Source: Sphaerosporella brunnea
Taxonomy: Eukaryota; Ascomycota; Pezizomycetes; Pezizales; Pyronemataceae
NCBI GenBank assembly: GCA_008704415.1
Contig: VXIS01000295.1
Coordinates: 1-60,934 of the forward strand
DNA: 60,934 bases
Direction of reading: 5' to 3'
Shown: one piece after another, positions 1-12,154 of the stretch
How the letters are laid out: the number at the start of each line of letters is the position of its first letter
Position numbering within the stretch: position 1 is the first letter of the stretch
The notes under the pieces: generated by a model
What the model saw: only the letters and a program-made list of their open reading frames with translations
What the model was told of the DNA's origin: nothing
Database searches by the model: none
Position numbers and translations under genes: made by a program

Positions 1-4
1 GCTA

Positions 5-1090
5 TTAGTCCTGCAGGTCAATTGATAAAAATCGTGCGGGAATCTGGAAAACATACCACGTCCCAGTTCCTGGGCTTGCCCTCTTCGACCTTGAGATCCT
101 CCAGGCGCTCGTCCACTAAAGACTCGAATTAGCATAGACTCTAGAGAGGAAGCAGCGGGGACCCTGTACCGGGGAAGCAGTCAATCCACTTTCCGAGCGA
201 GGGATCGTTGTCCAGACCCTCGATCAGGGCCTTTGCATCGTCATCGTTACCAATGCGGGAGAAGTAGAATGCAGCAGCTGAGGAAACGTCAGCCATGTCA
301 CGCGTGTGCAAGAGATGCATTCATGTGCTCACCGTGCCTGCCCATCTTCCAGTTGGCCGTGTCTTGCAATTTGGCAATGCAGTTATTGATCTGCGTCTTC
401 AAGAAACCCTGCGCCTCTCCTTCGACCTATGACCCCCATCAGTTCAATCCGACCCCACCGCCGCCACCATCTTGAAAGTTCATACATCTCCATCAGTGAT
501 GATCATGATTAGCAGCGGCTTCTTGAGCTTTCCCGCTGCGGCCTCCTTGTAGAGGAATGGATCGAGGATCTTTTGCTTCAGCTCGGTGCCGATCTTGGTC
601 AAACCGGTGTACGCCACTTTGTTGAGGACATCGTCGACCTTGGCGGGCGTCACGTTTTTCCTTCCCTTTTTCGTGTTGAAGAAACGGACCGAGACGATTC
701 CTTCGTCTCGCGCGAGGCTGTAGATGTCGGACACCTCCATCAGCACTTTGTGTAAGGTCACTTTCCGCTGGCCCTCCTCGGCAAGAACCATGGTGTCGGA
801 GTCATCTATAGCTTTCGTCAGCGAACACGGATCGCAACACGATGGAAGGCTTTCTGCGACAAACCGAGCAAAATGACAAGATCGTAGAGAGTCAACGCTG
901 TGAATCGCAGCGCATATTCAACGGAGCAGCCTCGATCCACCAACTTTTCCACCATGGCGGCAGCCTTCTTCGCCGCCTCAGCCAAGTTGGCGTCCGAATA
1001 GAACACGCTCAGGTCTTTCTTCTCATTCTCGATGAACCTCTTGAGAACCTTTTGGCAATGCTCGGTGAGGTTTTTGGGGAGGGTAGTCAT
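5..1090 (-). CDS. von Willebrand factor A domain protein, 270 aa, six exons
   Basis: Exons on the minus strand are 1090-865, 805-486, 426-333, 277-170, 115-57 and 10-5. The joined length is 813 nt, exactly 271 codons with a TAA stop, and every intron (46-59 nt) is GT..AG. Splicing exon 1 to exon 2 creates the metal-binding site VILLDDSDTM, a D-x-S-x-T version of the MIDAS motif. The strand ending IMIITDGD supplies the usual threonine-aspartate element. The family is a cytosolic fungal vWA protein, presumably a metal-dependent protein-binding module; no partner is suggested by the context. I chose the ATG at 1090 because it has a better context (ACAAC before ATG) than the in-frame ATG at 1114. 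The last coding exon adds only one residue before the stop, so the 3' end is the weakest part and the true end could lie outside the window. Confidence 0.78.
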
Positions 1091-2787
1091 GTTGTGTTTT
1101 GGGGGTGGAATCAACGTCGCTGGAATTGATGTATAGGTTCGACTTCGGACGACGTGGTACTGGTCCTGCTGTTGCTCTGCTCGAAAAAAAAAACCTGCGG
1201 GAATCTGCCCTTAATTATACCTCCCCACAGCTGTGCTTTGTGCTTTGTGCTTTTGCAACGTTTTTTTTAAGCCGCCAGCTAGGTTCATCGCGCACACTGT
1301 AGAGCCCCTCCCCCTCCCCCGCGGACTCAATCGCAGTTGCCCATCCAGTGCGAGCCTGCAAGTTCCCCGCAAATGACGTACATTATCGCGGTGTTGTCGA
1401 TAAAAAAAAATTGAGTGGTGGGTGTGATGAGCTCGGCTTTCCAGAGCCTCAAAAACGCGGTGAGTTGTATTGCGCTCTAGAAACACAGTGCTGACATCTG
1501 CGCCTAAATCCGGTTTGACTTTGTTGTCAACAAGGCTGGCGGCTCGACTTGCGATGTGCAGAGGTGTGTGTGCGTGCTTGCGTGTGTGTGTGTGGTGTGT
1601 GCGTACATGTGGCAAACGGTGAACCAGTTGATATAGTGTTTCTTTTTTATGTACTGCTGCCAATCTCGTGCCTTCCCATCGACGGCGCTGTTGCTGTTCC
1701 TGTTGTTCAGCTCAGGCGGACGGAAGTTTCCTCGGCCGTGAGTATTTGTTGGTGGCTGTGCGATGATGATAACCAGCATGGGGCGGGCGGTGGGGGTTCC
1801 GATCACCTATCAGGCCGCTCAATCGCATGCACCGGCAACGGTTATTGGATTTCGCTCGCGCAAATTCGACAAGTGATAGTTGAAGGATATTATAGGAATC
1901 GATCGAACTCCTGCAGACGCGAATGTTAAAACACTGGGTCCTCAAAATTCTGGGGTGAGTCTTTTTTAGCGTTGCTTGCGGCAAGCAGTAGTTGGGGTAT
2001 TGAGCGCTCGCGATGCTTTCAGCCTGCCATGAATTTGCTTGAATGGAATGAGACTGCAGACGCCAGCAAATCTACAAATCATTGAGCTCAACTGAGATTC
2101 AAATCACCAGATCGAGGAAGTCTCGCGAGATCTCGCCCACGCGCATTTTTGGGTTCGAAATGCCGACCACGAGTATTGTGTAGACGCCAACGCGAAAAGG
2201 TGGAAGCAAAATGTCTCAGCCCATCAGTCTGAACTGTTGTATGATAGTTAGTTACTGGTATATCTTGAGCTAGAGAGATGTGATCTGTCAGATTTAGCTT
2301 CCCTCAATACCCTCGGTGATTGGTGAAGGTTGACGATTCCTACACCTTTTGCGGTTGCAGAAAGCCTCTATTTCCCCAGACCCCGCTTACGGCCTGTACT
2401 CAATCTCTACTGTGCCTACATACTGGCAGATAAAGCCAACCTCGGAGAGAGGCCAATGAACTGCATGAATCCTACGGTGACTGCAAAATATTCGCCTCTG
2501 CAGGATTCCATTACCTACTCAGAGTACATGTTCTATGTTAGGCATTTTTTTCTTCATAATTATGAAAAAAAAAAAAAAAAACCTTTAAATGAGAAAATAT
2601 ACTTGGACTCGAACCATACCTCGCGCTAAAGAATCCCAAAGTGTTTTTATCATGTACCCGGTGCCCGCATTAAATAGCCCGATAAACATAAGACGATATC
2701 CCCACCGACAGAAACCAAATTCATGAACCCCAAAAGAAACATGGAAATACCTAACAATACAGCATCCACAGATATGCATGACGATTA
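1091..2787. other. intergenic, no gene seen
   Basis: This 1.7-kb stretch separates the vWA gene from the CorA-like gene, both on the minus strand, so it holds the promoter of the first and the 3' end of the second. There is a TG-rich run near 1565-1600 and an A17-18 tract at 2564-2581. No reading frame here has spliced continuity or recognisable protein motifs. Confidence 0.5.
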
Positions 2788-4816
2788 CTAAGGCTGAACT
2801 GAATACTGAGAATCCCGCACCTTTGCCTCAGATCCTGCCCTATCCCTTAGAGCTATGTCTACTCCGGCCCAATCACGAGAGTTCGGCCCAGCAAAACCCT
2901 GCTCCGCGTTATCCTCAGGATCCTGAGCGGAAGACTCTTTCCTCTTGAGAAAATCAAATTTCCCGAGAATCCACCAGAAAATTTTGACGATTGGCCGGTC
3001 TGTCGAATACTCTCCGCTTTCAAACTTCTTACACAGGACGACATAGAGTGTTCCAAGGGTAAACATAATTGTGACCGGCCCCGAGACCTGCCAGAACTTG
3101 TTGATGGCGGCTTGGTTTTGCTCAGAGGTGTTAGTGGGAGGAGTCAGAGCATAGTACTGCAAGATCAGTCAGCTACTTGATGCGTGCCATTGGGAACCGC
3201 GAATACATACGGAGGTGAAGAATGAAAGAGGCAAAAACAGCGTTGTAACCACTGTGAACAGTGACATAGTCGCTGCGCTCATCTTCATTTGCGCGGCGTG
3301 CTCCGCCATCGTGACTGTTCCAACCTGTGATTGTTCTGCCGTTATATGACGAAGCATCTGGTTTTCATACGTCAGCATCCACAAGTAGCACCTCTGCCTG
3401 ACGTAGTTACATGATCTTGTAGACCCTTGCCCTTCCCCAAAATCTTCTCAAAACTCTTCCGATAACTCTCTTGCTCTGCCCGGACCATCTCAATACCTTG
3501 GGCGATGATCCGGCGTCCCGAGTGGCCGTCGAAACGTATCGGCAAATCGATGATATTGGCGTTGTACCCAGGGTCGGGCTTGTCCCGGTCAGCCTTCCAG
3601 ATCATAGCCTCGAAGTGGTCTAGAAGCTGCATCTGCGTTTCTATCAAGCTGTGTACTGAGGAAATGTCCTGAAGAAGCAAGATTAGATCTTTGCTCAGCG
3701 CTTTTCTCGTTTTCTGCCCCGCCTCCTTCTTATCAGGTTTATCTTCCGAAGCTTCCATAGAAGCTGAGGTTCGAAAGCGATTTTCCTGCCTTAAGGTTAA
3801 TATCAACGTGCAATAGTGCAATGTATGTATTCGGCAAAGGAAATTCGTACCGTTTGCTCCACGACTTTGCGGAAGAAGTTGAGAACCTCGCGCACATCCG
3901 AGGCTAGGGTAATGGAAAGCATATGCACCAGTAAGTGCTCAGCACTGGCACGATGCTGATTTGGAAAGAAAGGAAGCTGGCGTCTTTTGACTTTTTCCGA
4001 ATTCATCTCTGCAGTTGTTGCTACGGCAATCATTTCTGCAATTCTCTGTTAGTTAGAAACCTCAGGTGCAGTCGCGCGACGCATACCACTGTCGAATAAC
4101 AGAAAGCGAGTTTCTGCGACTTCCAGGGGATTGTTTGAGGTCGGGTTCATTACAGAGCCCAAAGTTTGTTCTTGGCCCAAAGTTTTTTCTCGGTATTGTT
4201 GTAGGGTGTATCCCCCTTTCGAATTCCAGCAGATGTGCGGAAAAGAAACGAAAAGTCGGAAGCGCTTCTCCGACTCCCGAATCGCTCTATGGCCAAAAAT
4301 TGACACCCTAGGCTCGAGGTTGGTCGGAAAGTTGACTTTGGGCCCCTCTGTCATGTCGGCTTCCTTGTCCATTGCATCGTATAGCGCTTGGAAACGGCTG
4401 AACTACTTTCATTAGTGTAATCAAGGCTGGGCGAGATTGGCTAAAATACCCCAAGATCATGGCCAAGGTCTCTGATATTAGTTAGTTTTCAGTTCTCAGA
4501 AAAGGTAGAGTGCGTACACTATTCGGACATCCTGTATATCGACTTCGTTGGTGCCATCCGGCACGCGCAGAGTCTTCAGATCGAGCGTTGATTGATATTT
4601 ATAACTGCATTCCCTTGACGGCTCACTTTTGCTCGCTCGTTGGTTGCCGATCGGATAGTTGTATACCACGAAGGAGCCATCTTTCTGTTCTGGAGCCTGC
4701 TGACAGAAGTGTTCAGGAATGAGTTCTCCTCCCTGAATAGACACAACGTGTGGAGTCGATATCTTGTCCCAAGCCTCAGCTATCGCAGGCCCAGCAGCTT
4801 CATTAGTCGACGACAT
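2788..4816 (-). CDS. CorA-like two-TM membrane protein, 559 aa, seven exons
   Basis: Proposed exons (minus strand) are 4816-4518, 4471-4450, 4402-4087, 4035-3851, 3785-3411, 3324-3211 and 3156-2788, which join to 560 codons in one frame. The N-terminal two thirds is soluble and partly helical. Near the C-terminus are two membrane segments, TVVTTLFLPLSFFTS and VTIMFTLGTLYVVLC, separated by a short loop. This layout, and the phrase LFLPLSFFTS followed by FWQVSGPVT, is typical of the fungal CorA-like (Mg transporter-type) family. The loop reads YYALTPP where true CorA channels carry G-M-N, so magnesium transport is doubtful. Exons 1-4 and 7 have clean donors, acceptors and phases. The intron 3325-3410 is the least certain, because an alternative reading of that interval has no good acceptor. 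Function in the cell is unknown. Confidence 0.6.
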
Positions 4817-7189
4817 GGCGAGAAATGGATGCTTGGACTCTCAAGATTGCGAAAACCGCTCTTATTTAATGACTTGTTGACCAGCCACCGGGCTGCGATT
4901 GAGCACGGCTGTGCGCATCAGTTCTCCAGATGTCTCAGGCCTTTGATACTGATTGGCCGCCGAGCCGCCGAGTGTGCGTGAAAAAGTGGAGGCTGAAAAT
5001 TGATTATGGCCGATTTGGGTTCATCCGTGGATTTCCATCTGGGTCCACGCGTAATGACTGTCACACGGTCAAGCGAAGCAGGCTGCCTTAACACCACAGC
5101 TGCTTCCAGTGAAAAATAACGGCCCCGTCGAAGAATACATCGGAAGGCTCTGGCTTACTGGCCTGATCAGCGGCTTCATCCATCCACTCAGGAAAAACAC
5201 AGGGTACTCTACATACTAAGTATGCAAACAAAAAGATCCTGCAGCGGACAGGCGCCCAACGGGGCATGGCGGAGCGAGTAAGACCTCTGAACCGAGCCTT
5301 CATGCATGCTGTTGGGAAACCCTTGTCGGCAGTGGAACAAACTACCCCGCGACGTGGATGCCAGCGTGGTCGGCACAGGCGAAATCGGCCTCACCCAGAG
5401 ATTGCTTGTGGCGAGCGGGGAAGCGGTGACATCTGTCCATTGACCAAGCGGCGATCGCGATGGAGGTATCGAAGAAGCACACGAACGCGGGGGGCGATCG
5501 TCTGGCCACTGAGTTCTTGCAAGTGAAACCAGCCAGCAGGTAGTCAAATGTCTGCAAAGGCGTTCCCGTATCTGGGTTTTTTTCTTTTTTTTCCTTCTTG
5601 CCTCTTCGAGGCCCATGGTGTGTCGTGAGTAAGCAAAGTGAATTTGGTGTTGCCGACCCCGCCACACTTTGTTTCAACGACACGAGTGGATGGCCCGTGA
5701 CCGTAAAACGTTACACGGCGCAGGGTGCAAACGGAACATGTGCGTCGAAGTGCAGTCGGTGCTCGCTTTTACGTTTCGGCACTGATCGACCACGCACTGG
5801 GGGACCACGCACTGGGGGGTTAGGCACATAGATGGCGATGTCTTGTGCCTTTGTGACCAGTCTCAGCCGCATCGATGTTTCATCAAGCCGAGCTCTCGAA
5901 GATCCTGTTTCGGTCTCGTAGTTGTGCATCAGGATTGCTATGCTAAGCACTAATTCGATTCCGAGCCGCAAAACCCCGCAAAAAGGGGTGCAACGACCTG
6001 AGTATCCCATGGACTCTCAGTGTGAGTTTCAACTCGGTATGTATGTATCTAGTCTCCAAAGGCTTTCTAAGAGGATTCTTTGGTGTTCGAACTCAGTGGA
6101 AAGCATATGGTTGAGCCCGGTTTTTGTTGTTGAAGTCATCCCCATCATGAGTCAGCACTCGATCTTCTTCCACATCGCGAAAATTTTACCTCCCACTTTC
6201 ACCGAGGTCCGAATCAATTACCCATACTCGAAAGAACCATAAAACGCTCCCAGGCCAGAGCTCTCCTTCAGCTTAGAAAACTCTGGTACAGGACATGAAA
6301 AGGCTCGCGGCTCTGTTTCGGCTGCGGTCTTCTCTCCCAGCCTGTTATCGACCCGCACTCGACCGCGCTGATAGTTGACACCTCCGACACCACATCTCCC
6401 TTCACGAAAGGCGTCATGATCTCCCATTCCAACGTCCTGGCTAACTGCTGCCGAATCTTCGCTATTGACTCTGCGTCCGGTCTTTCGTGCTTGGATGTAT
6501 TCTTCTATCCTCTGGGCATAGGGCATCTGTAAGGTCTCGGGCTCGTACTCCACTATCCCTTCCACCGCCGCTGTCCAATCGTAATGATGCCATCTTTCAC
6601 CCTCCAACGCTACTACAGCAAGGGTTGCATGAGAAGCACGGCGGGTAATCCGGCAAGGCTGAAACGTCGCCGGTGGTGAGCATACAGCCGTGGGGTCAGG
6701 CACTCAGCCATGCCGGAAACATCGGACATTTGGTCCCCAATATGCGTGCAAAGCTGGATACGGTGACTTCGGAGTTGCTGGTGAAGGGGCCGGATGTAGC
6801 AATTTCACTCGGCGGCTAGGAAGGTGTTTCCGGCGGAGGCGGAAGAGTGGCCGAGTGCGAAGCTGTGCATGAGGCTGCTGCAAACCGCGCTGGACAGACT
6901 GAGGGTATTTGTCGTTTTGAGGTTGCGGCATGGGCCAACGAGAAGGCAGCTGCAGTGGTTGTGCGGGAAGTGGAGGTTGTTCCAAAGGATCTAGCTAGGG
7001 AGGAAAGTTCTGCGGAGGTTTAATGTCGGCAAACAAACAGAGTGGTGGCAACGTTGAGTGACACGCAAGGACGACGGTGAAGGGCTTTCACGGCTAGCAA
7101 GTGTATGTACCTTGCAACCACTCGGCTCTTGAGAAGATGAAATTGAGGCAAAAGGTGTTTTATCGGAAGTTCCGCTACTATGACGACAA
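4817..7189. other. intergenic, no gene supported
   Basis: Many short frames overlap here on both strands, but none shows a domain or a consistent splice pattern. A 15-bp unit GACCACGCACTGGGG is directly repeated at about 5788-5818. The frame on the minus strand at 6218-6703 (161 aa) looks protein-like in places but has no recognised motif. I treat the interval as unannotated. Confidence 0.4.
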
Positions 7190-7467
7190 ACCTCGCGATG
7201 AAGTTGTGGCGCAGTGACTGGGCCACCGTTGCACCATCCCAACCTCATGCTGTCATGAGAACTTGACGAGGTCTGATAAGACACAAGGCTTACAGTTACT
7301 CCGCCAGAGAGGATCAGCTTCCAGTTTGTACCATCCTCTATGCGATCATATCTCCTTTTCAAACGCAGCAAGAAATTATTTAAACGGCAAACCTTTAAAA
7401 TGCCACTCGTTTTAATTTCTGAGATTTCCTATCGTGAGCATCTGCTACTCGTGAGCCAATACAAAGT

Positions 7468-7802
7468 CGAGCTATTTAAATATCGGCTTTTTACTCCAGT
7501 ACCCCCATACCCTTGGAGAATCGTGAGTGATAGATCATAATCGCCCACTACGCAAGTGGTAGTTTATCATCTCGCACATCTTGAATAGCGGGCCGCCCGA
7601 AGCCAATAAGAATCGAAACGACGGTCATGAGATAAACGTGCGTGAAATGTACAATATGGAGGAGCGATCATAAACTATCGCTTGCAGAGGTTGCGATCAT
7701 GAATTATCAATGTCCCAGGGGGGGTGGTATGGTAGGTAGTAAGAGCAAAAGTTGGGGGGTATGGGGGTATGGGGGTATGGGAGTAAAAAGCCGTTTAAAC
7801 AT
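7468..7802. mobile_element. small inverted-repeat element inside kinase copy 1
   Basis: The left end, about 7480-7512, reads CGGCTTTTTACTCC followed by a CCCCCATACCC-like stretch. The right end, about 7755-7797, is its inverse, with GGGGTATGGGGGTATGGGAG then TAAAAAGCCG. Both ends are flanked by TTTAAA, a possible 6-bp target duplication. The right end contains three tandem GGGGGTAT units. No coding capacity. A MITE is the simplest reading; the exact ends are uncertain. Confidence 0.45.
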
Positions 7803-8125
7803 TCTATCCTATTTAGTCATTAGCAATACTCCAATACTGCTAATCAAAACAGTATGCATAGCTTATAGAAAAAAAGCGGAAGTGCTCCTGAAATTGCTAA
7901 AAAAAAGCCCTTCGACGACCCCTCCTCCGTCAGTTTTTGGCCTTGGCCGAAGCATGGGAAGGTCACCGAGCACCCGCAGCAAAGCTCTCGGTCGCTGAAG
8001 ACAACGCATTTGAGGTCCTTGAGCCTGGCAATGACAGCCTTGGCCCGGGGACAGTTGTCGCCATCATTGCGAGTAACTCGAGCATTCCTCCACACGGTGG
8101 GACATCGAATGCGTTGTCCGCGCAT

Positions 8126-9555
8126 TTAGTGGAATGCGTAATCTGAACAATGTGTACATAGAGTAAAAATGCGTGACAAGACGCATTTATACACATTTAC
8201 GAGAGTGTAATCAGTATTAAACAATGATAAAACTGTTCGGCCGTTGCTGGAGTCAAACTCATAGAGTTTACTCTAACTTTTGTTAAAATAGAATAATGTT
8301 TGATCTATGGATTCTGTCATGGTTGCTCTTGTTGCCATACAATTTTGGACTTAGAATTCCGCGACGTCTCCTCCGGGGGTCGATTATTATGGTTCGATTA
8401 CATTCTCTTCGGTTAGGAACCCTGAAGTCTCACCCTTTATTACTGCGCTTGAGCGAGGTATAAAAACTGCATATGTCTCGTTGGAAAAAAGAGAGGTCTC
8501 TTGAAAGCGAGATCGTAGACACCGGCCATGGCGTATATTACAAAGCCCCCGGTTTCTACCAGTGAACGTACTGTTAGTTCTCAGTGAGGAAATGGCACCT
8601 TTTGCCGCGGAGCTGGCTTGACTTCCGTCAACCACGCACCTGTGCCGGTCTTTTTCTCCTAGAAACCTCACCCACGACAAAAATCGAAATCGTCTCACAG
8701 CAGAGCGCGCTGATAAGCTATCCTCCCTCCATACCTAGGTACATATTGATGGGCGCGTCTTGGAGCGGTCCTTTAGGGAACCACACTGTTGGGGTCAGGT
8801 TGAAGAGAAGGAGTTACTAGACATCGAGGAGCACATAATGGATCTTGAAGCCGGAGATGAGTTGCAATGCGCTCTTGCGAGCCTGTGGAGCTCAGGCTCC
8901 TTGACCTAACGTCGAAAAAACCTAAAAAAAAAAAAAAAAAAAATACCGCATCGAGGTGAAAATACCGCATCGAGGTGTATCACTCGGCCTCGGCGCGAAC
9001 TTTGTTTTTTCACTGCAACTTTTAAACATTAACTCTGTAATGCTTTTCAGAAATATAAGTAATGCAACGTATAGTGTTGTTAGCAATGAGCTTAATTTAT
9101 AATACTCGATCCCTAGTTCTCTTCCCCCACACAAATCTCTTACATACGTACTATACGCAGTGTATTTTACCTCCAAAAAAAAAAAAGAGGATTCTTGCCA
9201 TCTGAAGTTTGTTCCCCGCCGCCTCTTGGAAGTCTGCTGGTTAACACATTTCCTCCACTACGCATTTACTCGTCTACGCATTTTTTTAGAAAAAAATAAA
9301 GCGTATCTTCTATATAACCGAGCAGCTAGCTACGCGGAGTAATATCACACTCGTTACCCCCCCCCCCCCCTAAATGCGTCCATACGTCTTTGTAAAAATG
9401 CGGGTATTACGTCTCGCCCTTTTTGCTGAAAACATTACCCCGTATATTGCACAGTTGTTAAATGCGTTAGACGCACTGCATTTTGGGGCAAAGCGTTATC
9501 TATGCCGCCTTTTTTAATGCGTGAGATGCGCAATCGACGGTATATACCACCGGGC
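8126..9555. mobile_element. AT-rich insertion with repeated AATGCG motifs
   Basis: This interval separates blocks that are contiguous in kinase copy 2, so it is probably an insertion. Both ends are dense in AATGCG or its inverse CGCATT (for example near 8131, 8167, 8182, 9265, 9374, 9461 and 9517), with very few in the middle. Long A tracts (8923-8942) and C tracts (9357-9370) occur. No transposase frame is visible. Clustered subterminal motifs suit a non-autonomous DNA transposon, but no clean terminal repeat or target duplication was found. Confidence 0.35.
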
Positions 9556-10283
9556 CGGGCCCATCTCTCATCATCGTCTCACCCCAAACCTTGTAAACTG
9601 AACCGAGGAGGTATCTCCTCGCTCTGAAGTCGCTTGAAACAAATTATTCGTGAACGAAAAAGTCAGGAGCATTTGTCCACACACAGATATATAGTTCTAT
9701 TTGCTTTTTCCGAAAGGCGTGAAATCGACCGCCCCCCGGGCTAAGACCGTCATCCCCGAGCTGTTCTCAGGCAATTCAACCAGACACTTTGAAGGGGCCT
9801 GTCGTTCTCCTTCACAAGAAGGAAAGAGAGGCAATTGTCCGGCGCCGGCCAGATTGGACTCCCCTCACGGGCCTTCCGAAAGGATTAAAAATTTGCCCCA
9901 CCTATGATATCGGCGAAAAAGCAACCTAGTGAAGAGATATATATATCGCTAGCATGACCGACATAGGCGGTGTTTGTCTAGGCTTTACTTGAAGTAATAA
10001 TAATCGATCCCTTAAGCAAAATGTGAGTGACATTCGACATCATAGAACCGCGCTCGGGGGGGGGGGCGCTCATTCGGGCGCGCGCTCCGCAAAAATTTCA
10101 AGTGGCATCTCCGATTTTTTTAAAGCAGCACACTGTGATGCAAGATGCTTCTCTACAAATCTGTAGGTTTACCGCAGTGGATGATACTGTAGGTATTATA
10201 TTTTCTCTACTTTTCTTTGTTATGGCCGCCGGAGTTCTGGGTGTCCGCCACCATATGACGACATACTTCCTCGCAGTGATTTT

Positions 10284-11035
10284 AAGGTTGTGGCGCACAC
10301 ACACCCCAACCTCATGACTTCAAGTCCATTCATGACGAGTTACTCCGCCAGAGAGGGTCAGATTCCAGTTTTGTAGCATTCCTTGTGATCACACCTCCTT
10401 TTCAAATGCAAGAATTTATTTAAAAGTCAGGGCACAGAAAAAAACACTCTCAGCCCCCACTTCCTCCGTTCTCATCATCCATTAAAGTTCCAACTGAGAA
10501 AAATAGACTTATCGACGGCGAGCCCACAGAACCAGAGCAGGATTAAATTTTCTGCCATAAAGGCCCCCCAACTCATCATCATCCACCTCGTCATTATCAT
10601 CACCTTCCTTGGCCGAGGCGTGAGGAGTTACCGGGCACCCGCAGCAAGGCTCTCTGTGGCTGAACCTAACATGCCTGATCCTGATAGCCTTGAGTCTGGC
10701 TATGACTGCCTTGGCCCGGGGACGGTCATCTCCATCCACGCTCCACATATCGTCAATCAGTTGGAGAATCCCCCCATCGTTCATCGCCCCTTCAGTGCCC
10801 TCCAAACTGAGAAGAGAGTCCCTTGATCGGGACAAATTATTGGCAAACGAGTAGTCCGGGGCGTTTGTCCACGGATGTTTGTTCCCCTTACTGTTGCGGG
10901 CCTTCCGGAAGGATTGATATTTGCCGCCCCGGGCTAAGGCCGTGATGTCGGCAAAAATGCAACCCAACGAAAAAATGTCACTGGTGCGACCGACATGGGT
11001 GTCATAACCCTGTGGCCATTACTCTGGCGAAGAGT
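10284..11035 (-). pseudogene. protein-kinase C-lobe fragment, copy 2
   Basis: The minus strand reads THVGRTSDIFSLGCIFADI near 10,945-11,001, which is kinase subdomain IX (the D-x-F-S-L-G-C helix), then about 60 residues later LLQLIDDMW-type text (ILQLIDDMWSVDGDDRPRAK), the end of the C-lobe, a DDNDEVDDDE acidic tail and a stop at 10,509. The N-lobe, the catalytic loop and the DFG motif are absent: the fragment stops at about 11,035, where the GGCT-rich mobile element begins. It therefore cannot be active. The 3' flank (10,284-10,430) is shared with copy 1, so the two arose by duplication. Confidence 0.65.
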
Positions 11036-11039
11036 AATC

Positions 11040-11258
11040 TAGGGCCGGGCTGGCTGCGTTGGGCTGCGTTGGGCTGCGTTGGGCCGTTCAAAAAGCCGGC
11101 TGGCTGTGGGCTGCATGGGCTGTCGCTCGGGTATGAAGAATGGACATCATTGTTGCTTCACTGGTTATCACTCTGTACCAATTCGCGACTTTTACATGCA
11201 AAGACGCAGCCCACAGCCAGCCAGCCCAGGCTTTTTGGGCCGGCTATTGAGAACACTG
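11040..11258. mobile_element. truncated hAT-type MITE
   Basis: The 3' end GGCTATTGAGAACACTG (ending 11,258) matches the ends of the elements at 32,344-32,683 and 38,867-39,077. The left part has four near-tandem GGGCTGCGTT units (11,050-11,085) and the central part contains AAAAAGCCGGCTGG and its inverse. No CAGTG left end is present, so it is truncated or rearranged at the kinase junction. Confidence 0.5.
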
Positions 11259-11815
11259 GGTACCTGTGCTAAGCACTAAGCAGGAAGCAGTGGTGACGGC
11301 AAGGGTAGGAGTTTTACGCTTGAGAAGAGGAACGATCGTTGCGGTAGACTTTTTCTTTTGTTGCAAGAGGTAGGGTTTTTGCTGGAGGTGGTAAAGCTTA
11401 AGGTTGCAGGTGAAGGTTCAAAGGTTGGAAGCAACGATATGGGCGGGAGGGGGTCTAGCGTCTACTATAAACGCAGACAAGGGAGGACCCGTTCAAGTTC
11501 TGCGCGGGTTGGCGCAGAGAGCAGGCCATATTGTGGACGGCAGTGGAGGCTGCTACAACGGACGGACAAAAGAGACGGAGGATGGATACATCCATCAAGG
11601 TGTACGGAGGCGGTGATGGCTTTCCTGAACAGCACCAAAGTTGGATTATGTCCGGCTAAGGCCTAAGATTGTTTCTGATCTCGGTCTTGCTTTTCCTTAT
11701 GTTTGGACACGAATCTCCTTAGTGCGCATTTACATCTGGTGCGGTTTTCCTTGATCTCGTTTCCTTTGGAGTAGGACTCCGAGCCCAGGGGTAGCTTTGC
11801 TTCCACGTTTATGTA
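11259..11815. other. intergenic, no gene seen
   Basis: Two overlapping plus-strand frames (11,358-11,666 and 11,404-11,616) have no motif and no splice logic. Nothing else is recognisable before the A-tailed repeat at 11,818. Confidence 0.4.
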
Positions 11816-11817
11816 TT

Positions 11818-11866
11818 TCATGGCCGCGTGCGGCCGAATACAATATGCTTAAAACAAAAAAGAGGG
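11818..11866 (+). repeat. A-tailed dispersed repeat, copy 1
   Basis: Contains GGCCGCGTGCGGCCGAATAC followed by a TTAAAACAAAAAA tail. The same 3' end recurs at about 21,606-21,656 and 31,979-32,027, always on the plus strand and always running into an A-rich tail, as in the 3' end of a LINE or SINE. The core GGCCGC..GCGGCC is a small hairpin. Confidence 0.6.
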
Positions 11867-12154
11867 GGTCTAGCTAGGTAGGCTGCAGGCGGACAATAAA
11901 CTTGACTCCACACACACAAAACCCTCACGCGGTGTCACTCGGCCATGTCTCCATTGTCTCCATTGCGCGCTACTTTCCTTAGCAACGTCTCCGTCACGTG
12001 ATTACCTGGCGACGGAACCTGTCTTCAAGCTTCAAACCCGGCGGCGTTGATGTGGACGGCTGATATCGACATTGACATCGGGGGAAGCCAGGCGATAATT
12101 TTTTTTCAGATCGCGATGCGAACGGATCAAACGCTGACGCAGATAACAGAAAAA

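Larger units (their letters stand above)
7190..9985 (-). pseudogene. decayed protein-kinase copy 1, split by insertions
   Basis: Three blocks, 7190-7385, 7866-8125 and about 9560-9985, match in the same order blocks at 10,284-10,430, 10,450-10,780 and 10,790-11,035 of the second copy. On the minus strand the middle block reads PRAKAVIARLKDLK and the outer block keeps traces of the kinase subdomain IX region (SDI..SLGCFFADI), but with stops and frameshifts. The blocks are pushed apart by an inverted-repeat element (7,470-7,800) and by about 1.4 kb of AT-rich sequence. No intact start or N-lobe is present, so this is a dead gene. Confidence 0.6.

Noticed and set aside
6218..6703. 161-aa minus-strand frame
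   Set aside because: Looks protein-like in places but has no family, no clear start context and no continuation.
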